Below are positions 36,903-46,694 of a DNA stretch of 64,000 nt, piece by piece (position 1 is the stretch's first letter; every line of letters starts with the position of its first letter). The notes under the pieces are model-generated. The model was not told where the DNA came from. It did no database searches and saw only the letters and a program-made list of their open reading frames with translations. Made by a program: the position numbers and the translations under genes. The DNA comes from Blakeslea trispora (lineage: Eukaryota > Mucoromycota > Mucoromycetes > Mucorales > Choanephoraceae): contig JAIWNE010000003.1 in the NCBI GenBank assembly GCA_025331445.1, positions 310,001-374,000 of the forward strand, in the 5' to 3' direction.

Positions 36903-38598
36903 GGTATAAAAAGAGATAGAGAGACAGAAACGATTTAAAAGGAGAAAAGAGAGAGAGAGAGCAGAAAAACAAAAATAAAATAAACGAAGGAAACGAAGAG
37001 GAAATTTAATATGGCGTAAGTTACACCATTTCCGGAGATAGATTACACACAGTAAATATACAGATTGCACTAAAAAGAACTGCATGCTTAAAACACAGAG
37101 ACAGAGCACTATTGGAAAATCAATTGTGCAACTATGCAATGTGTGTTCAGGTATACGTGTGCCTTTGAGCTAGATTGGTGACAGAATACTCATAAATATT
37201 CAAGAAGGAATTGGCCAAGCCATAATGTTGACACTTTGCATTGGTTTTTAAGAAGATTGGCACCTTGTCCATAGTTTTGATCGTCTCCAAGAGATAAATG
37301 AACTGATATTGAATTCTAAATAAAAGAGTCTAAGGTAAATCTTTGGTTGCTGTACAAACCATATCTGATCCAATGTTGTCATACCATTTGTTCTGTAGTT
37401 ATTGCAAGAGACTTATCTCATCTAAAAAAAATGGCTTGCATGTCAAATAGCAGTAAAAGAGTAGGCTTTTTTTTTATTACCAACAAATTACCATGATTAT
37501 CTTTTAAAGAATTTTAAATTTCATTTGGTAGCTTTAAAGACAGCCAAGGAAAGGAAAAGAAGCTACAAATAATGTCATATTAGAATATGACAGGTAAGAT
37601 AGAGGCAGAAGACACTGTTTTTGATGACTATTGACTTATTTCCTATAGCTTTGGATGTGACTTGATTGACACGAGCAGTGTAAGAGTCGATTATCTTATA
37701 GCCAACAATGCCTCTCTTTCTTACACACACACACACACATTTAACATTGGTTTGATAGACTGGTTGTTAGTTGAGGATATCAATGCGTACATGCTCTATC
37801 ATATTCTTTCTTTCGAGCTTGATTCTAATGAATAATCCAAGTGTATCTTAAAGATCAAGGTAAAAGAAGGATTTTGACTTTAGAAGTAACTTGTACTTGT
37901 ACCAGTGTCTATCCAAAAAAGATCTTTCTCTATGCAAACTTGCTGGCTTTGAAATAATAATGCTGGCAATCAGTTGATCCAACAATGAAGCTGTGTTCAC
38001 GTGTCATAAATTTGCCTTGAACCATCTTGGCTTTCTCTAATAACTCAGACTTTGTTGCCGATTCCTGTCAGATATTAGTTGTCATGGATACTTTGTATTT
38101 ATGCTTATGCTCGGAAGCTATGTATCCCTTTAAGAAGAAACCTGGGCAGTTCTTATATGTATGAGTACTCTGAGCTTCCGTTAAAATATTATAGAAAAAA
38201 AAAAGTATCTTTGGTAGCTTACTTGTCTTTACATTAAGTCTTGTCACCAACATTCTGCAGACAATGGTTGCAGACCGACATACTGGTGTAAGCTTGATAT
38301 GGGGGTCTGTCTTCCTCATTCTACTTTTTATTAAATTCGGTGATTCATTTATCTCTTTTCTATGCTCAACATTTGAACTGATAAATGCTTGTTTTCCATT
38401 TATCTTGTTTCGTAGTAAATAGTAGATGAATGGTAGTTGTTGTATGGAATTTAGTGAACTATAGAACACGCAAGGTCTTTGGCTTCACTCTAGCATATTG
38501 AAACAGCCTGATTGAAGGCAGTGAAGTTGGTACCTGAAATTGAGATTGATCTGAAATAAAGATCTGCTTCTCATGGTGATGATGCATTGCAAGTCATC
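36903..38598. other. Intergenic region upstream of the Puf gene
   Basis: Contains the GA-rich leader of the Puf gene and an AC dinucleotide run at 37723-37739. A minus-strand frame at 38068-38469 (133 aa) lacks recognisable motifs and promoter signals, so it is left unannotated. The right edge meets the fold-back MITE. Confidence 0.45.
37723..37739. repeat. AC dinucleotide microsatellite
   Basis: A run of alternating A and C spanning 17 bp, in intergenic sequence. A simple repeat with no evident function. Confidence 0.9.
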
Positions 38599-38600
38599 TA

Positions 38601-38811
38601 GAGATGTATGTCGAAAGCTTCACCCCGAAATTTAACCGCGATTGATAGCCATGCTACAAGAAATAGACTTGAATGAACCAGGATCCCATGGTTAGAAAGC
38701 TCTTTTTCTTCGCAAGCATACTATGACATCCTGATTCATTCAAGTCTATTTCTTGTAGCATGGCTATCAATCGCGGTTAAATTTCGGGGTGAAACTTTTG
38801 ACATACATCTC
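38601..38811. mobile_element. Fold-back MITE, copy 1 (84-bp inverted arms, TA target site)
   Basis: Left arm 38601-38684 and right arm 38728-38811 are inverted copies with about 81 of 84 positions matching; the spacer is 43 bp and includes GGATCCCATGG at its left edge. The ends read GAGATGTATGTC...GACATACATCTC and are flanked on both sides by TA (38599-38600 and 38812-38813), the target duplication of Tc1/mariner-type elements. There is no coding capacity. A related copy lies at 48606-48817. The element sits 79 bp from the left target repeat of the retrotransposon. Confidence 0.88.
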
Positions 38812-38890
38812 TATTTTTAATCCAACACATTTCAATTAATGTCCGGTTTTGATTGGTCAAGTCATTTTACATTTTTTTGCTGCAAAGAGC

Positions 38891-38907
38891 ACTCTCACTG
38901 TCTTTGT
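38891..38907 (+). repeat. Left target-site duplication of the retrotransposon
   Basis: ACTCTCACTGTCTTTGT occurs here and again, identically, at 44250-44266. The two copies bracket the two-ORF non-LTR element, as expected from target-primed reverse transcription. Confidence 0.88.
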
Positions 38908-38908
38908 C

Positions 38909-39976
38909 ATGGTTTTCTCTACTAAAAATCCGACCATACCTACGGCGTCTGCTAAAGCTGGTGGACGTCGCCCCCAAACGCAATCTTGGGCTCAAGTAGC
39001 CCAACGACAAACTCCCTCGGCCAAACCGGTTCGTTTGAATCAGGCCAGCCTTCCTAGTACCTCAACCGCAGCATCTCGTTTCGCCGATCAAAGCGATGAG
39101 ATCTTGCACGACAACATCCGTCCTTACTTGCATGGTATTGAAAAGAACAGTACCTTAGTCAACATCACTGGCATCACTGATCTTAAGGCAGTCAAACGTT
39201 TTTTTGCCTCCCTCAACTCTGAGGAACACTATCCTTTTCTAGGTTCACTGCTCGTCGAGCGTCGTTATTTACAGCGTCGCTTCATAGAAACAGTGTGGGA
39301 TGAAAGCTCCGACGAGTACAAACGACTTACTGATGAAGGCTTGCTAATGAACGATGGCACCCTTCTCCGTGGCTACCCTAGCCTTCCCCCTGATGCTAAA
39401 ATTGCTAGGGTGAAAATCGAACGATTGCCTTTCATGATTCCAAGAACCCTAAGAGATTTGATGATGAAACGCTTCGCCCATTTTGGCACAGTCTTGGATG
39501 TTGGATTAGATTTCGACGAAGGCACCTTTTTTGGTCAGGGGTACGTTATTCTTGATCTCAACTGTCCTCACCCGTCTCAGCCTGAAACGCTACGTCGCGA
39601 AGTTGATTGGTTTGCCGACGATCAACGCATGTTGCGACTTTCTTGGGATGAAATGCCTCCATATTGTCGCTATTGTCAGAAAGAGGACCACTGTCGTGCT
39701 GATTGTCCTGATATTCGCAAATCCAAACAGTGCTACAACTGTAATGAGCTTGGACACCTAAGTAAAGATTGTCCTCGCCGTGGCCAAGGTGCTAATCTGC
39801 CCCAGAACAAAAGGGTTGCAGTATCTAAGAATCAATTTGAAAAGGAAGCCGCTGCAAAGGCGGCGGCTGCTATTGACAAGCAGAAGAAGAAGAAGAAGGA
39901 AGCCTTACGACTGGAAGAGGAGCACAGACGCGAGAAGGCTCGCATGACCTCTCGGACCGTATCGAATCGGAAATGA
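38909..39976 (+). CDS. LINE ORF1: nucleic-acid-binding protein with CCHC zinc knuckles
   Basis: 355 aa from the first ATG inside the element. The frame continues upstream across the target duplication but without an ATG. The N-terminus is Ser/Thr/Ala-rich and basic. The central part (residues ~70-245, for example RVKIERLPFMIPRTLRDLMM) may fold like an RRM, as in L1-like ORF1 proteins. Two knuckles follow: CRYCQKEDHCRADC and CYNCNELGHLSKDC. A Lys/Glu-rich C-terminus (KKKKKEALRLEEEHRREKAR) ends at a TGA that overlaps the next ATG as ATGA. Its role is to coat the element RNA. Confidence 0.85.
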   Translation: MVFSTKNPTIPTASAKAGGRRPQTQSWAQVAQRQTPSAKPVRLNQASLPSTSTAASRFADQSDEILHDNIRPYLHGIEKNSTLVNITGITDLKAVKRFFASLNSEEHYPFLGSLLVERRYLQRRFIETVWDESSDEYKRLTDEGLLMNDGTLLRGYPSLPPDAKIARVKIERLPFMIPRTLRDLMMKRFAHFGTVLDVGLDFDEGTFFGQGYVILDLNCPHPSQPETLRREVDWFADDQRMLRLSWDEMPPYCRYCQKEDHCRADCPDIRKSKQCYNCNELGHLSKDCPRRGQGANLPQNKRVAVSKNQFEKEAAAKAAAAIDKQKKKKKEALRLEEEHRREKARMTSRTVSNRK

Positions 39977-40248
39977 CAGCAGACGACACCCAGAATGATG
40001 GCGCTTCTGCTCTAGAAGAGGTTCTTGACGAAGAAATCTTACGCGATGCTGATAACACACAGGAGTTGGACCAGCTGCCTGATACTGATCAAGCAATGAT
40101 AGAAGCTCATGTTGCCAACAGTGCATCGGGCCTAAATGAAGCTAAGAAAATTAAGTTAACACACACTGATAACGCATTTAACTGTAACACTGATAGAGTG
40201 CTCTCCGAAGCGGGTAGTCAACAGCAACCCGTTTCCCAACGTTTATAA
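39973..40248 (+). CDS. Short acidic frame between LINE ORF1 and ORF2
   Basis: 91 codons, starting in an ATGA overlap with the ORF1 stop and ending 8 bp before the ORF2 ATG. The product is acidic (LEEVLDEEILRDADNTQELD) with no known domain. It may be a separate reinitiated product, an ORF1 extension reached by a -1 frameshift, or an ORF1 tail broken by a small indel. The tight packing argues against pure chance. Confidence 0.4.
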   Translation: MTADDTQNDGASALEEVLDEEILRDADNTQELDQLPDTDQAMIEAHVANSASGLNEAKKIKLTHTDNAFNCNTDRVLSEAGSQQQPVSQRL

Positions 40249-40256
40249 TTTTAAAA

Positions 40257-43200
40257 ATGATCCAGTCAACCATTAACATTGCGACACTAAATTGTCGTGG
40301 ATTACCAAAAGCAAACGATTTCCAACGTTTGAGACTTTTTATACGCTTCCTACGCTCACTAAACATTGATATTTTATGCCTACAAGAAACTCATGCAACA
40401 ACTCCTGCACTACGAGCACAATTTGACATGCTCTTTAACACAACATCTAGTATATGGACCCCTCACTGTGGAATCGTCTCCCTTCAACAATCCTTAATAG
40501 TCACTGAACATTCCTCTATCACCGAACCGGAGGGCCGTTTTATTTACGCTCAACTTTTTTCACATATAGACCCAACTACACCCATCTTGTCTATTTTAAA
40601 CATCTATGCTCCAGCCAATCATTCCCGCAAGGCTTTCTATCAACGTGTCTCTGATAATCAAGACCTTATGTCTGATCTACGAGACGATAGATTGCCTACT
40701 TTTATTTTAGGAGATTTCAACTTTGATGTCTCTCAACACTCCACCATTACTAACCAGTGGCTTCAGCTGCTGGATCTTCATTATTGCGACTGCTTCATGG
40801 AAGAGCCTCGAGTGACCTATCATTCCGCTGGTAGACGCACTAGAATTGATTTTCTTTTCTGCTCCACCCGTCATCACCATTCCATTAAGGCTTTCTCACA
40901 ACAGTTCATTTCACCTGCTTGGACAGACCACGATCTCCTTGCTGTTACTTTTCAACCTTCAGCGGAAAGGAAAGGTTCTGGCCTTTGGAAGGGCAGTCCG
41001 TTTCTTGGCAGGATCCCTGCATTTAGAACTGGCTTGACTGAGCACGTCATTCGATCCCTTACCGATCAAGGTCTTTTGGGGGTAGATTGCACAACATCCG
41101 CTCAGGATATTTGGGAATCGACAAAAAGAGAGGCGCAACTTTTTGCGAAGTCCTTTCAAAACGAAACTAACAAATGGAGAACTAAAACACTCAAGAAGTT
41201 TCAATCCAAGCGCAATCGCATCCTGAGGGACTACAAGCATACTGCCATACTATCCTCTACCTTGCCACAGGTTGAGAAGATGATTGCTAGCTTACAACAA
41301 GAAATTGCCCACTACGACTCACTTCAGGCTGGTAAGTTCTGGCGTGAAAATGGTGAACGTTCTACTCGGCTTTTCAAGTCTTTGGCCACGGAAAGGAGGG
41401 CTCGCTGCCACATTCCCTCTCTTTTCGACCCCTCACAGGACCAACTTGTTACGAGTACTGATGATAAAGCAAAAGTAATGGTTGACTATTATACAGACCT
41501 ATATCATCCAGACCCTGTAGAGCAGGATGCTGTTGATCTACTTTTAGCAAACATGCCCCGCCGTGTGATCTCTCCCCAACAGGCTGGGGTTCTTGTCAAA
41601 CCTTACACTATGGACGACATTTTGGAAGCTAGCCATCGCTCTCCCCGAAAGAGTAGCCCTGGCTCTGATGGTCTCCCCTACGAGATACTAGGCATCTTGC
41701 TGCGTATCCCGGAATTGAAAAGCATTATCCTTCGTGTTTACAATGATGCGCTTCTCTTTGCTAAGTTTCCTGCCTCCTGGATGATTTCAGTTATGACTTT
41801 ACTACCAAAGAAAGGCGATCTTTCTCAGGCCAAGAATTACCGTCCTATTCAGCTTGTTAACACAGACACAAAGATTTTCACTCGCCTGCTTAACAGAAGA
41901 ATTCTACAGGTCTCTAGTCGTCTCATCAACCCATTTCAGCTCGGCTTCTTGCCTCGTCGCTTTATAGCTGAGCATGGCTTGTTGACACAAATGATCTTAG
42001 AAAACTCCAGAAGTTATAGCGAGCATGCACCCAATGTCGTTGGCATGTTATTGGATCAGGAAAAAGCATATGACCGGGTCAACCTCGAGTACCTCCGTCA
42101 AGTACTTCTACACCTTGGCTTTCCCTTTGCAATCATCATGTCCCTATACCACCTCTTTCGAGATAATTCCATCCAGATTGTCCTGAACGGGTACCTGTCC
42201 CCGACTATGGTTCGCAAACAGCGTGGACTCAAACAGGGAGATCCCATCTCTTGTATCCTTTACAACTTTGCCCTGGAACCTTTGCTCCGGTCCTTACTTC
42301 AAGATGATCAATATCAAGGTTACTCGTTTGTTCAGGAGTATGACCGTCAATTTGACCTTCCCTGTATCAAATTTCTGAGTTATGCTGATGACATGCTGGT
42401 CTTTCTCAAAGATCATAACGAACTCCTTCGCCTGCAACGTCACTTGTCTACTTACTGTTCTGCTTCCAACGCCAAAATCAATTACAACAAAGTGCAAGCA
42501 CTTTCTCTTAGTGGCAAGAATCTGGATGACTATTGGCTGCCAGTGTTACAAGACCTTTGCATCACTAAAGTATGGAACGCTAGAGACAGAGACCCTATCA
42601 TCTACCTTGGGTTCCCACTCTTGCAATCCTTACTACAACGGCATACGTTTGTCAATAACTTTCTTGGATCTCTTCAACGGCTGGCTGACTCTCATTCCCG
42701 TCGTAACTTATCAGTTTTAGGTCGTGCAACTGTGGCTAATTCTCTTCTTTTGTCCACCTGTTGGTACGTAATGCGAGTCATACCGCTCCCTTTATCAACG
42801 TTTGTCTCGATCAAGTCGATTGTGTCCAAATTCATTACTAGGAATATATTCCCTAAGGTCAGTTGGAAGATCATCACGACTCCCAAATCATGCGGCGGTC
42901 TAGGGATTCTGGATCCTACCACTCAGCAGCTTGCACTCTTTTACCGATGGGTCGACGGACTTCTGTTTGATCGGCCTTCCAAGACTTTGATTCAGCAGTT
43001 CCTTTCCGTACATATTTCCAATTGTTTTGGTTCGACCAATGTCTTGATGTGCCTCCTTTTCCCAAAGGCAAGACGTTCCCTTGCTGGTTCTCCTGTCTCC
43101 CTATACACCTTAGCGTGCCGAGTGGTGGACGCCATTCCACGAAAGAACTATACATATATTCCTGCCACTTTGGATGTCTTGTTGCTGCCTCTCTGTGCTA

Positions 43201-44093
43201 TCGTCTCTTCCACTAATGACGGCTACAAACTATCACCATCCATTGCTCGTTCACCTGTCTCGGGTCTGTATGTCTTTCATCCCTACGGCTACTATTTGAC
43301 GCCAATATCTGTTTCTTCTCAGCCTGCTCCCAACTCACGTTGCATTCGAAAGTTTCACGCTGCAGTGGCCTCTGGCAAATGTATCTTGGAACCTTTCTTC
43401 TTGCAGTGCTTACAGTCTTCGTCTTTGAGTGTCCATAATCCTGCTTATATTCCAGCCATCACTCAGTCTTTACAGTTTTCTGCCTTTCGGCGTCGCCTGC
43501 GACTTACTTTTGACACCAATGCGTTGTCTAATAGTTCTACTTCGACCAGTGCTTTCAGACATATGATTGCTGCTACTTCTTCTCCTTCTGCTCTGATTCA
43601 ATTAACTTGTACCCGGTCTGCTTGGAACCGTTTTTGGCGGCTGTCTTTGAGCGCAGTGCAACGCAACGTCATGTTTCGCTTGTTACATCGTTTGATTCCC
43701 ACTCGTCAACTCCTCCATCGCTTGTTACCTGACACATACCTCTCTGCTTTCTGCCTTCTCTGTGGTGATACGGAAGACATATATCACTTCTTTTTTCGTT
43801 GCCCTCGGAAGTTCGTGTTTTGGGACCATCTCTTCCGGGAATTTCTATGGCCTGGCACAACAATCGACTCTGTTTACGCAGCATTAACAACACTGGACTT
43901 TCGTGGGATTCGTAGTCAGTCTGGCTGCCCTCTGCCACCTAACGTCTTGCTTGTTATTGCCCTCTCTGAGGTATGGAAAGCCCATTGGGCTCATATATTG
44001 CGTGATCTGCCTTTCTGTTCTGTCGCTGCCTTTCGGGCCACTAAAACTGTCGTTCAACGGCAGTATGATGAGTCTGTTTTGGCAGATGATTAA
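40257..44093 (+). CDS. LINE ORF2: APE endonuclease and reverse transcriptase
   Basis: 1278 aa, uninterrupted. N-terminal AP-endonuclease motifs are complete: TLNCRGL, CLQETHA, LGDFNFD (~152), RIDFLFC (~196) and WTDHDLL (~222). The reverse transcriptase spans about 500-780 with NYRPIQLVNTDTKIF, LLDQEKAYDRV (~598), LKQGDPISC (~658) and the catalytic SYADDMLVFL (~707). The C-terminus has the LINE zinc finger CLLCGDTEDIYHFFFRC (~1165). There is no RNase H domain. It nicks the target and copies element RNA into the site. All catalytic residues are present, so the copy could be active. The clade (L1- or Tad-like) needs a tree. Confidence 0.94.
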   Translation: MIQSTINIATLNCRGLPKANDFQRLRLFIRFLRSLNIDILCLQETHATTPALRAQFDMLFNTTSSIWTPHCGIVSLQQSLIVTEHSSITEPEGRFIYAQLFSHIDPTTPILSILNIYAPANHSRKAFYQRVSDNQDLMSDLRDDRLPTFILGDFNFDVSQHSTITNQWLQLLDLHYCDCFMEEPRVTYHSAGRRTRIDFLFCSTRHHHSIKAFSQQFISPAWTDHDLLAVTFQPSAERKGSGLWKGSPFLGRIPAFRTGLTEHVIRSLTDQGLLGVDCTTSAQDIWESTKREAQLFAKSFQNETNKWRTKTLKKFQSKRNRILRDYKHTAILSSTLPQVEKMIASLQQEIAHYDSLQAGKFWRENGERSTRLFKSLATERRARCHIPSLFDPSQDQLVTSTDDKAKVMVDYYTDLYHPDPVEQDAVDLLLANMPRRVISPQQAGVLVKPYTMDDILEASHRSPRKSSPGSDGLPYEILGILLRIPELKSIILRVYNDALLFAKFPASWMISVMTLLPKKGDLSQAKNYRPIQLVNTDTKIFTRLLNRRILQVSSRLINPFQLGFLPRRFIAEHGLLTQMILENSRSYSEHAPNVVGMLLDQEKAYDRVNLEYLRQVLLHLGFPFAIIMSLYHLFRDNSIQIVLNGYLSPTMVRKQRGLKQGDPISCILYNFALEPLLRSLLQDDQYQGYSFVQEYDRQFDLPCIKFLSYADDMLVFLKDHNELLRLQRHLSTYCSASNAKINYNKVQALSLSGKNLDDYWLPVLQDLCITKVWNARDRDPIIYLGFPLLQSLLQRHTFVNNFLGSLQRLADSHSRRNLSVLGRATVANSLLLSTCWYVMRVIPLPLSTFVSIKSIVSKFITRNIFPKVSWKIITTPKSCGGLGILDPTTQQLALFYRWVDGLLFDRPSKTLIQQFLSVHISNCFGSTNVLMCLLFPKARRSLAGSPVSLYTLACRVVDAIPRKNYTYIPATLDVLLLPLCAIVSSTNDGYKLSPSIARSPVSGLYVFHPYGYYLTPISVSSQPAPNSRCIRKFHAAVASGKCILEPFFLQCLQSSSLSVHNPAYIPAITQSLQFSAFRRRLRLTFDTNALSNSSTSTSAFRHMIAATSSPSALIQLTCTRSAWNRFWRLSLSAVQRNVMFRLLHRLIPTRQLLHRLLPDTYLSAFCLLCGDTEDIYHFFFRCPRKFVFWDHLFREFLWPGTTIDSVYAALTTLDFRGIRSQSGCPLPPNVLLVIALSEVWKAHWAHILRDLPFCSVAAFRATKTVVQRQYDESVLADD

Positions 44094-44249
44094 CACATCC
44101 TCACTTTTTTCAATTTCATTTTAGTTTAGTCTAGTTTAGTTCAGTTTATTTTGTTTTCCTTATTCTTCCTTCTATTAATTCTGCTTCTTGTTGAGTACCG
44201 CTTTCTTTGTCCGACAAAGATACGTGCAACAAATAAAAATCACTTTCAA

Positions 44250-44266
44250 ACTCTCACTGTCTTTGT
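44250..44266 (+). repeat. Right target-site duplication of the retrotransposon
   Basis: Exact copy of the 17-bp sequence at 38891-38907. It marks the element's 3' border, directly after ...CACTTTCAA. Confidence 0.88.
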
Positions 44267-44560
44267 GAGCATTCCAAATACGGTAATAGAGTTCTGATGA
44301 ATTGAATGCATGGGTGTCTTGCTTCTTTCTTGTACAAATAGCAAAAAGGGATCAAGCGGCTTACCTGTTAGAAACTTCCTTCTTCAAAGAAAAAAGAAAA
44401 AGATAAATAGCAACTGACTTCCTTTTTTGGCAGCTGCTTCAATGTATTTTGCTGCTCTTTATCAAGGTATGGTTTGACTTATAAAAAAAATTCAAGGCTC
44501 TTTTTTTTGGAAGTCGTTTTCTTTCTCCTCTTGCTTTCAACAATTTCAAACAAGACACAA

Positions 44561-45271
44561 ATGAGAGCACTACTCAAACCTAGTACCCGATACCTCGATC
44601 TTGTCTGCAAGCCATCAGTAAGAGTGGACGATCGTAGCAAGCAACAACTGCTGATCTTGGACTTGAATGGCACACTTGTCTCTAGAGTAGGCAAACGGTC
44701 TATGTATGCTCGTCCTTACAGCCAAGAGTTCCTTAACTATGTGTTTGACAACTTTAATGTGATGTTATGGTCCAGTGCTCGACCTCACTCTGTCCGGAAT
44801 ATGTCTCGTTTGTTTACGACACACATAAAGAAACTAGTGGCTGTATGGGACAGAGAGAGTTTTGGCCTGTCCAAATACGACTATAACAGGAAATGTCTTA
44901 CCATTAAAGATCTAGATAAGGTTTGGGATTATTTTGATGGTCAGTACGATGCCACAAACACAATCTTGATTGATGATTCGCCTGAAAAAGCACAACTGCA
45001 GCCCTACAACTGTGTTCATCCTCATGAATTTGAGCATACATCTGATAGCTTTGTTTCAAGCGGTGAATCTGAACTTTTACAGCTGATAGAATATTTGAAG
45101 ATATTGCGAACACAGAGTAATGTGTCAAATTACATCAAAAATCACCCTTACAACTATCAGATAGACGATACATCAAAAAATACTTTTCTGGTGGAACATT
45201 ACATCTTTTCTGATCCTCATAACAAACCAGCCAGAACAAGAAACTTAAGGCCAACAAGCTTAAATGTATAA
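44561..45271 (+). CDS. FCP1/SCP-like HAD-family protein with a DLNGT motif
   Basis: 236 aa from the ATG at 44561, preceded by an A-rich leader; the open frame begins earlier but only with non-ATG codons. HAD motifs are in order: ILDLNGTLV (~32-40), MLWSSARPHSVRNM, KDLDKVWDYF and ILIDDSPEKA. The usual FCP1 phosphatase signature is DxDxT; here the second Asp is Asn (DLNGT). The first Asp, the phospho-acceptor, is kept. This variant is, from memory, seen in other fungal FCP1-like proteins, so the family call is sound. Whether the protein is an active phosphatase is uncertain. It lies just downstream of the retrotransposon insertion. Confidence 0.82.
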   Translation: MRALLKPSTRYLDLVCKPSVRVDDRSKQQLLILDLNGTLVSRVGKRSMYARPYSQEFLNYVFDNFNVMLWSSARPHSVRNMSRLFTTHIKKLVAVWDRESFGLSKYDYNRKCLTIKDLDKVWDYFDGQYDATNTILIDDSPEKAQLQPYNCVHPHEFEHTSDSFVSSGESELLQLIEYLKILRTQSNVSNYIKNHPYNYQIDDTSKNTFLVEHYIFSDPHNKPARTRNLRPTSLNV

Positions 45272-46694
45272 GATCCAATCAAATACGCACGTCCTTTTTT
45301 AACAGCCAATAAAGCGATTTCTATTTTTCTTTTTTTTTTTGTTTTACAGTCGTTCCACTGCAGATTAAATGAAAACCAATTCGCGGATAAAAAAAGCACG
45401 TTTCACTGACCTTGCCTTTCGTTTTTTATATAATCAAGCACTTTAAGAACCAGTACAATAACTGCATCAATTACAAGCCTATATAAGCGTCTCTTTTCTT
45501 TTTTTAATAAAATCTCTTGGTGAAATGTGTTTTTTTTTATCCGCGAATTGGTTTTCAAATTTTCGTTGATCAGAAGAAAAGAGATTACTTCAATTAGACT
45601 CAAGTAGAGACAAAAATGATAAAAGATTATGTTTATTGAAGTAATTCTGAGGGATATTTATACTAATGAAATACGGACCATAATATATAAATGGAAAGGC
45701 TGAATAGAATTACTTGTCAAGAGAAAGGCGAACAGTCAAGAAAGGAAATAATAGCAGAGCAAAGGGAAAAGGAAATCTTGATAGGAGAGAACTTCAAGTA
45801 CCGATGCTGCTATAGAATACTCAGCTCACAACAGTATCAAACAAGGAGCAGAAACACAAACACTTTGTATTCGTAGTCAAAAAGGTAAAGAGCAAAGGTC
45901 TTCGTTCTATGGTCTCTGAATTTGGTAGGTCTTTTTAGGACTGGAATCCCTTTTAGTCTCTAGAATTATTCGAGCCTCTCTTGGTGCTGTTGTTGTCTTG
46001 ATGCATTTTTGCTTGCTTTGACAAAAGCCCTGTATCTTGTTTTTAGGGGAAATAGTCAAAGTCCTTTACACAAACATTTTTCTAAAAGATTCAATTGTAG
46101 TATTAATGTCCCTTTAGTCTCTTACTGGTACGCGGGAAAAGATGCATACAAAATACGCCGCCGCAGCAGTTTAGCCCTATCTTGTTCTGTTTAATCTCTG
46201 CTTCTTTAACGCATAACGATTCATCTAGCCTGCTCTATGGCTAAGGTAAATGTTGCTTGGGTGTTCGATGGTACAGGCTGCATTCAGGCAAAATGGAAGA
46301 CGAATTCAGTTTGCATCTGAAGAAATGAAAAGACTATTACGCATTCGAAGACTATTTCTAACTAGCCAATAAATACATGCACCAAATGCCTAATAAAAAT
46401 AGCATTTTTTTAAAAAAAAATATTAAAAGAGAAAACTCAAATGAGCACACGGTGAGATGCCCGAGTCAGTACAAAATATGAATTGGGGGAGGGGGGAGGG
46501 AAGGGATCGAAAAACTTCCTTACGGTACAAGGAATAAAAATGATTAAATAAAGTGAGGAGCTTAATCAGGAACTCTCTTCAATCCATTGAAGAAATGGAG
46601 AAAAAATAGCGTGTTGGACAATAGTATTTGATTTCTGAAGAAGATTTTTTTTTTAAAAGATATGGTACATGTTTATTTACTTCAATAGTTTCTT
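45272..46694. other. Intergenic region with a degraded inverted-repeat element
   Basis: Holds the 3' region of the FCP1-like gene, the inverted-repeat element at 45347-45556, and unremarkable AT-rich sequence with short frames. The G-rich stretch GGGGGAGGGGGGAGGG lies near 46485-46500. No complete gene is visible. Confidence 0.45.
45347..45556. mobile_element. Degraded inverted-repeat (MITE-like) element, second family
   Basis: The arms at 45371-45406 and 45520-45556 match in inverted orientation apart from a few positions (core CCAATTCGCGGAT). On the left the arm is preceded by TACAGTCGTTCCACTGC (45345-45361), a Tc1-like terminus after a TA. The same terminus recurs at 50976-51000 and, more diverged, at 51428-51455. 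The right arm lacks that outer segment, so the element is chimeric or decayed. No coding capacity. Confidence 0.6.

Larger units (their letters stand above)
38908..44249 (+). mobile_element. Apparently intact non-LTR (LINE) retrotransposon, 5.3 kb
   Basis: The limits are set by the 17-bp duplications on both sides. It carries ORF1 (zinc-knuckle protein), a short acidic frame, and ORF2 (endonuclease plus reverse transcriptase), all open. The 3' end has AAATAAAAATCACTTTCAA and no poly(A) tail. The base composition is more GC-rich than the flanks, and codon choice is unlike neighbouring genes. The 5' end lies one base before the ORF1 ATG, so either the leader is virtually absent or the copy is slightly truncated. 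The lack of stops in ORF2 and the perfect duplication imply recent insertion. Confidence 0.9.

Noticed and set aside
38068..38469. 133-codon minus-strand frame
   Set aside because: No recognisable motif, promoter or codon pattern, in AT-rich intergenic sequence.
42294..43938. Several antisense frames within the LINE ORF2
   Set aside because: Shadows of a strongly supported 1278-codon frame on the other strand.
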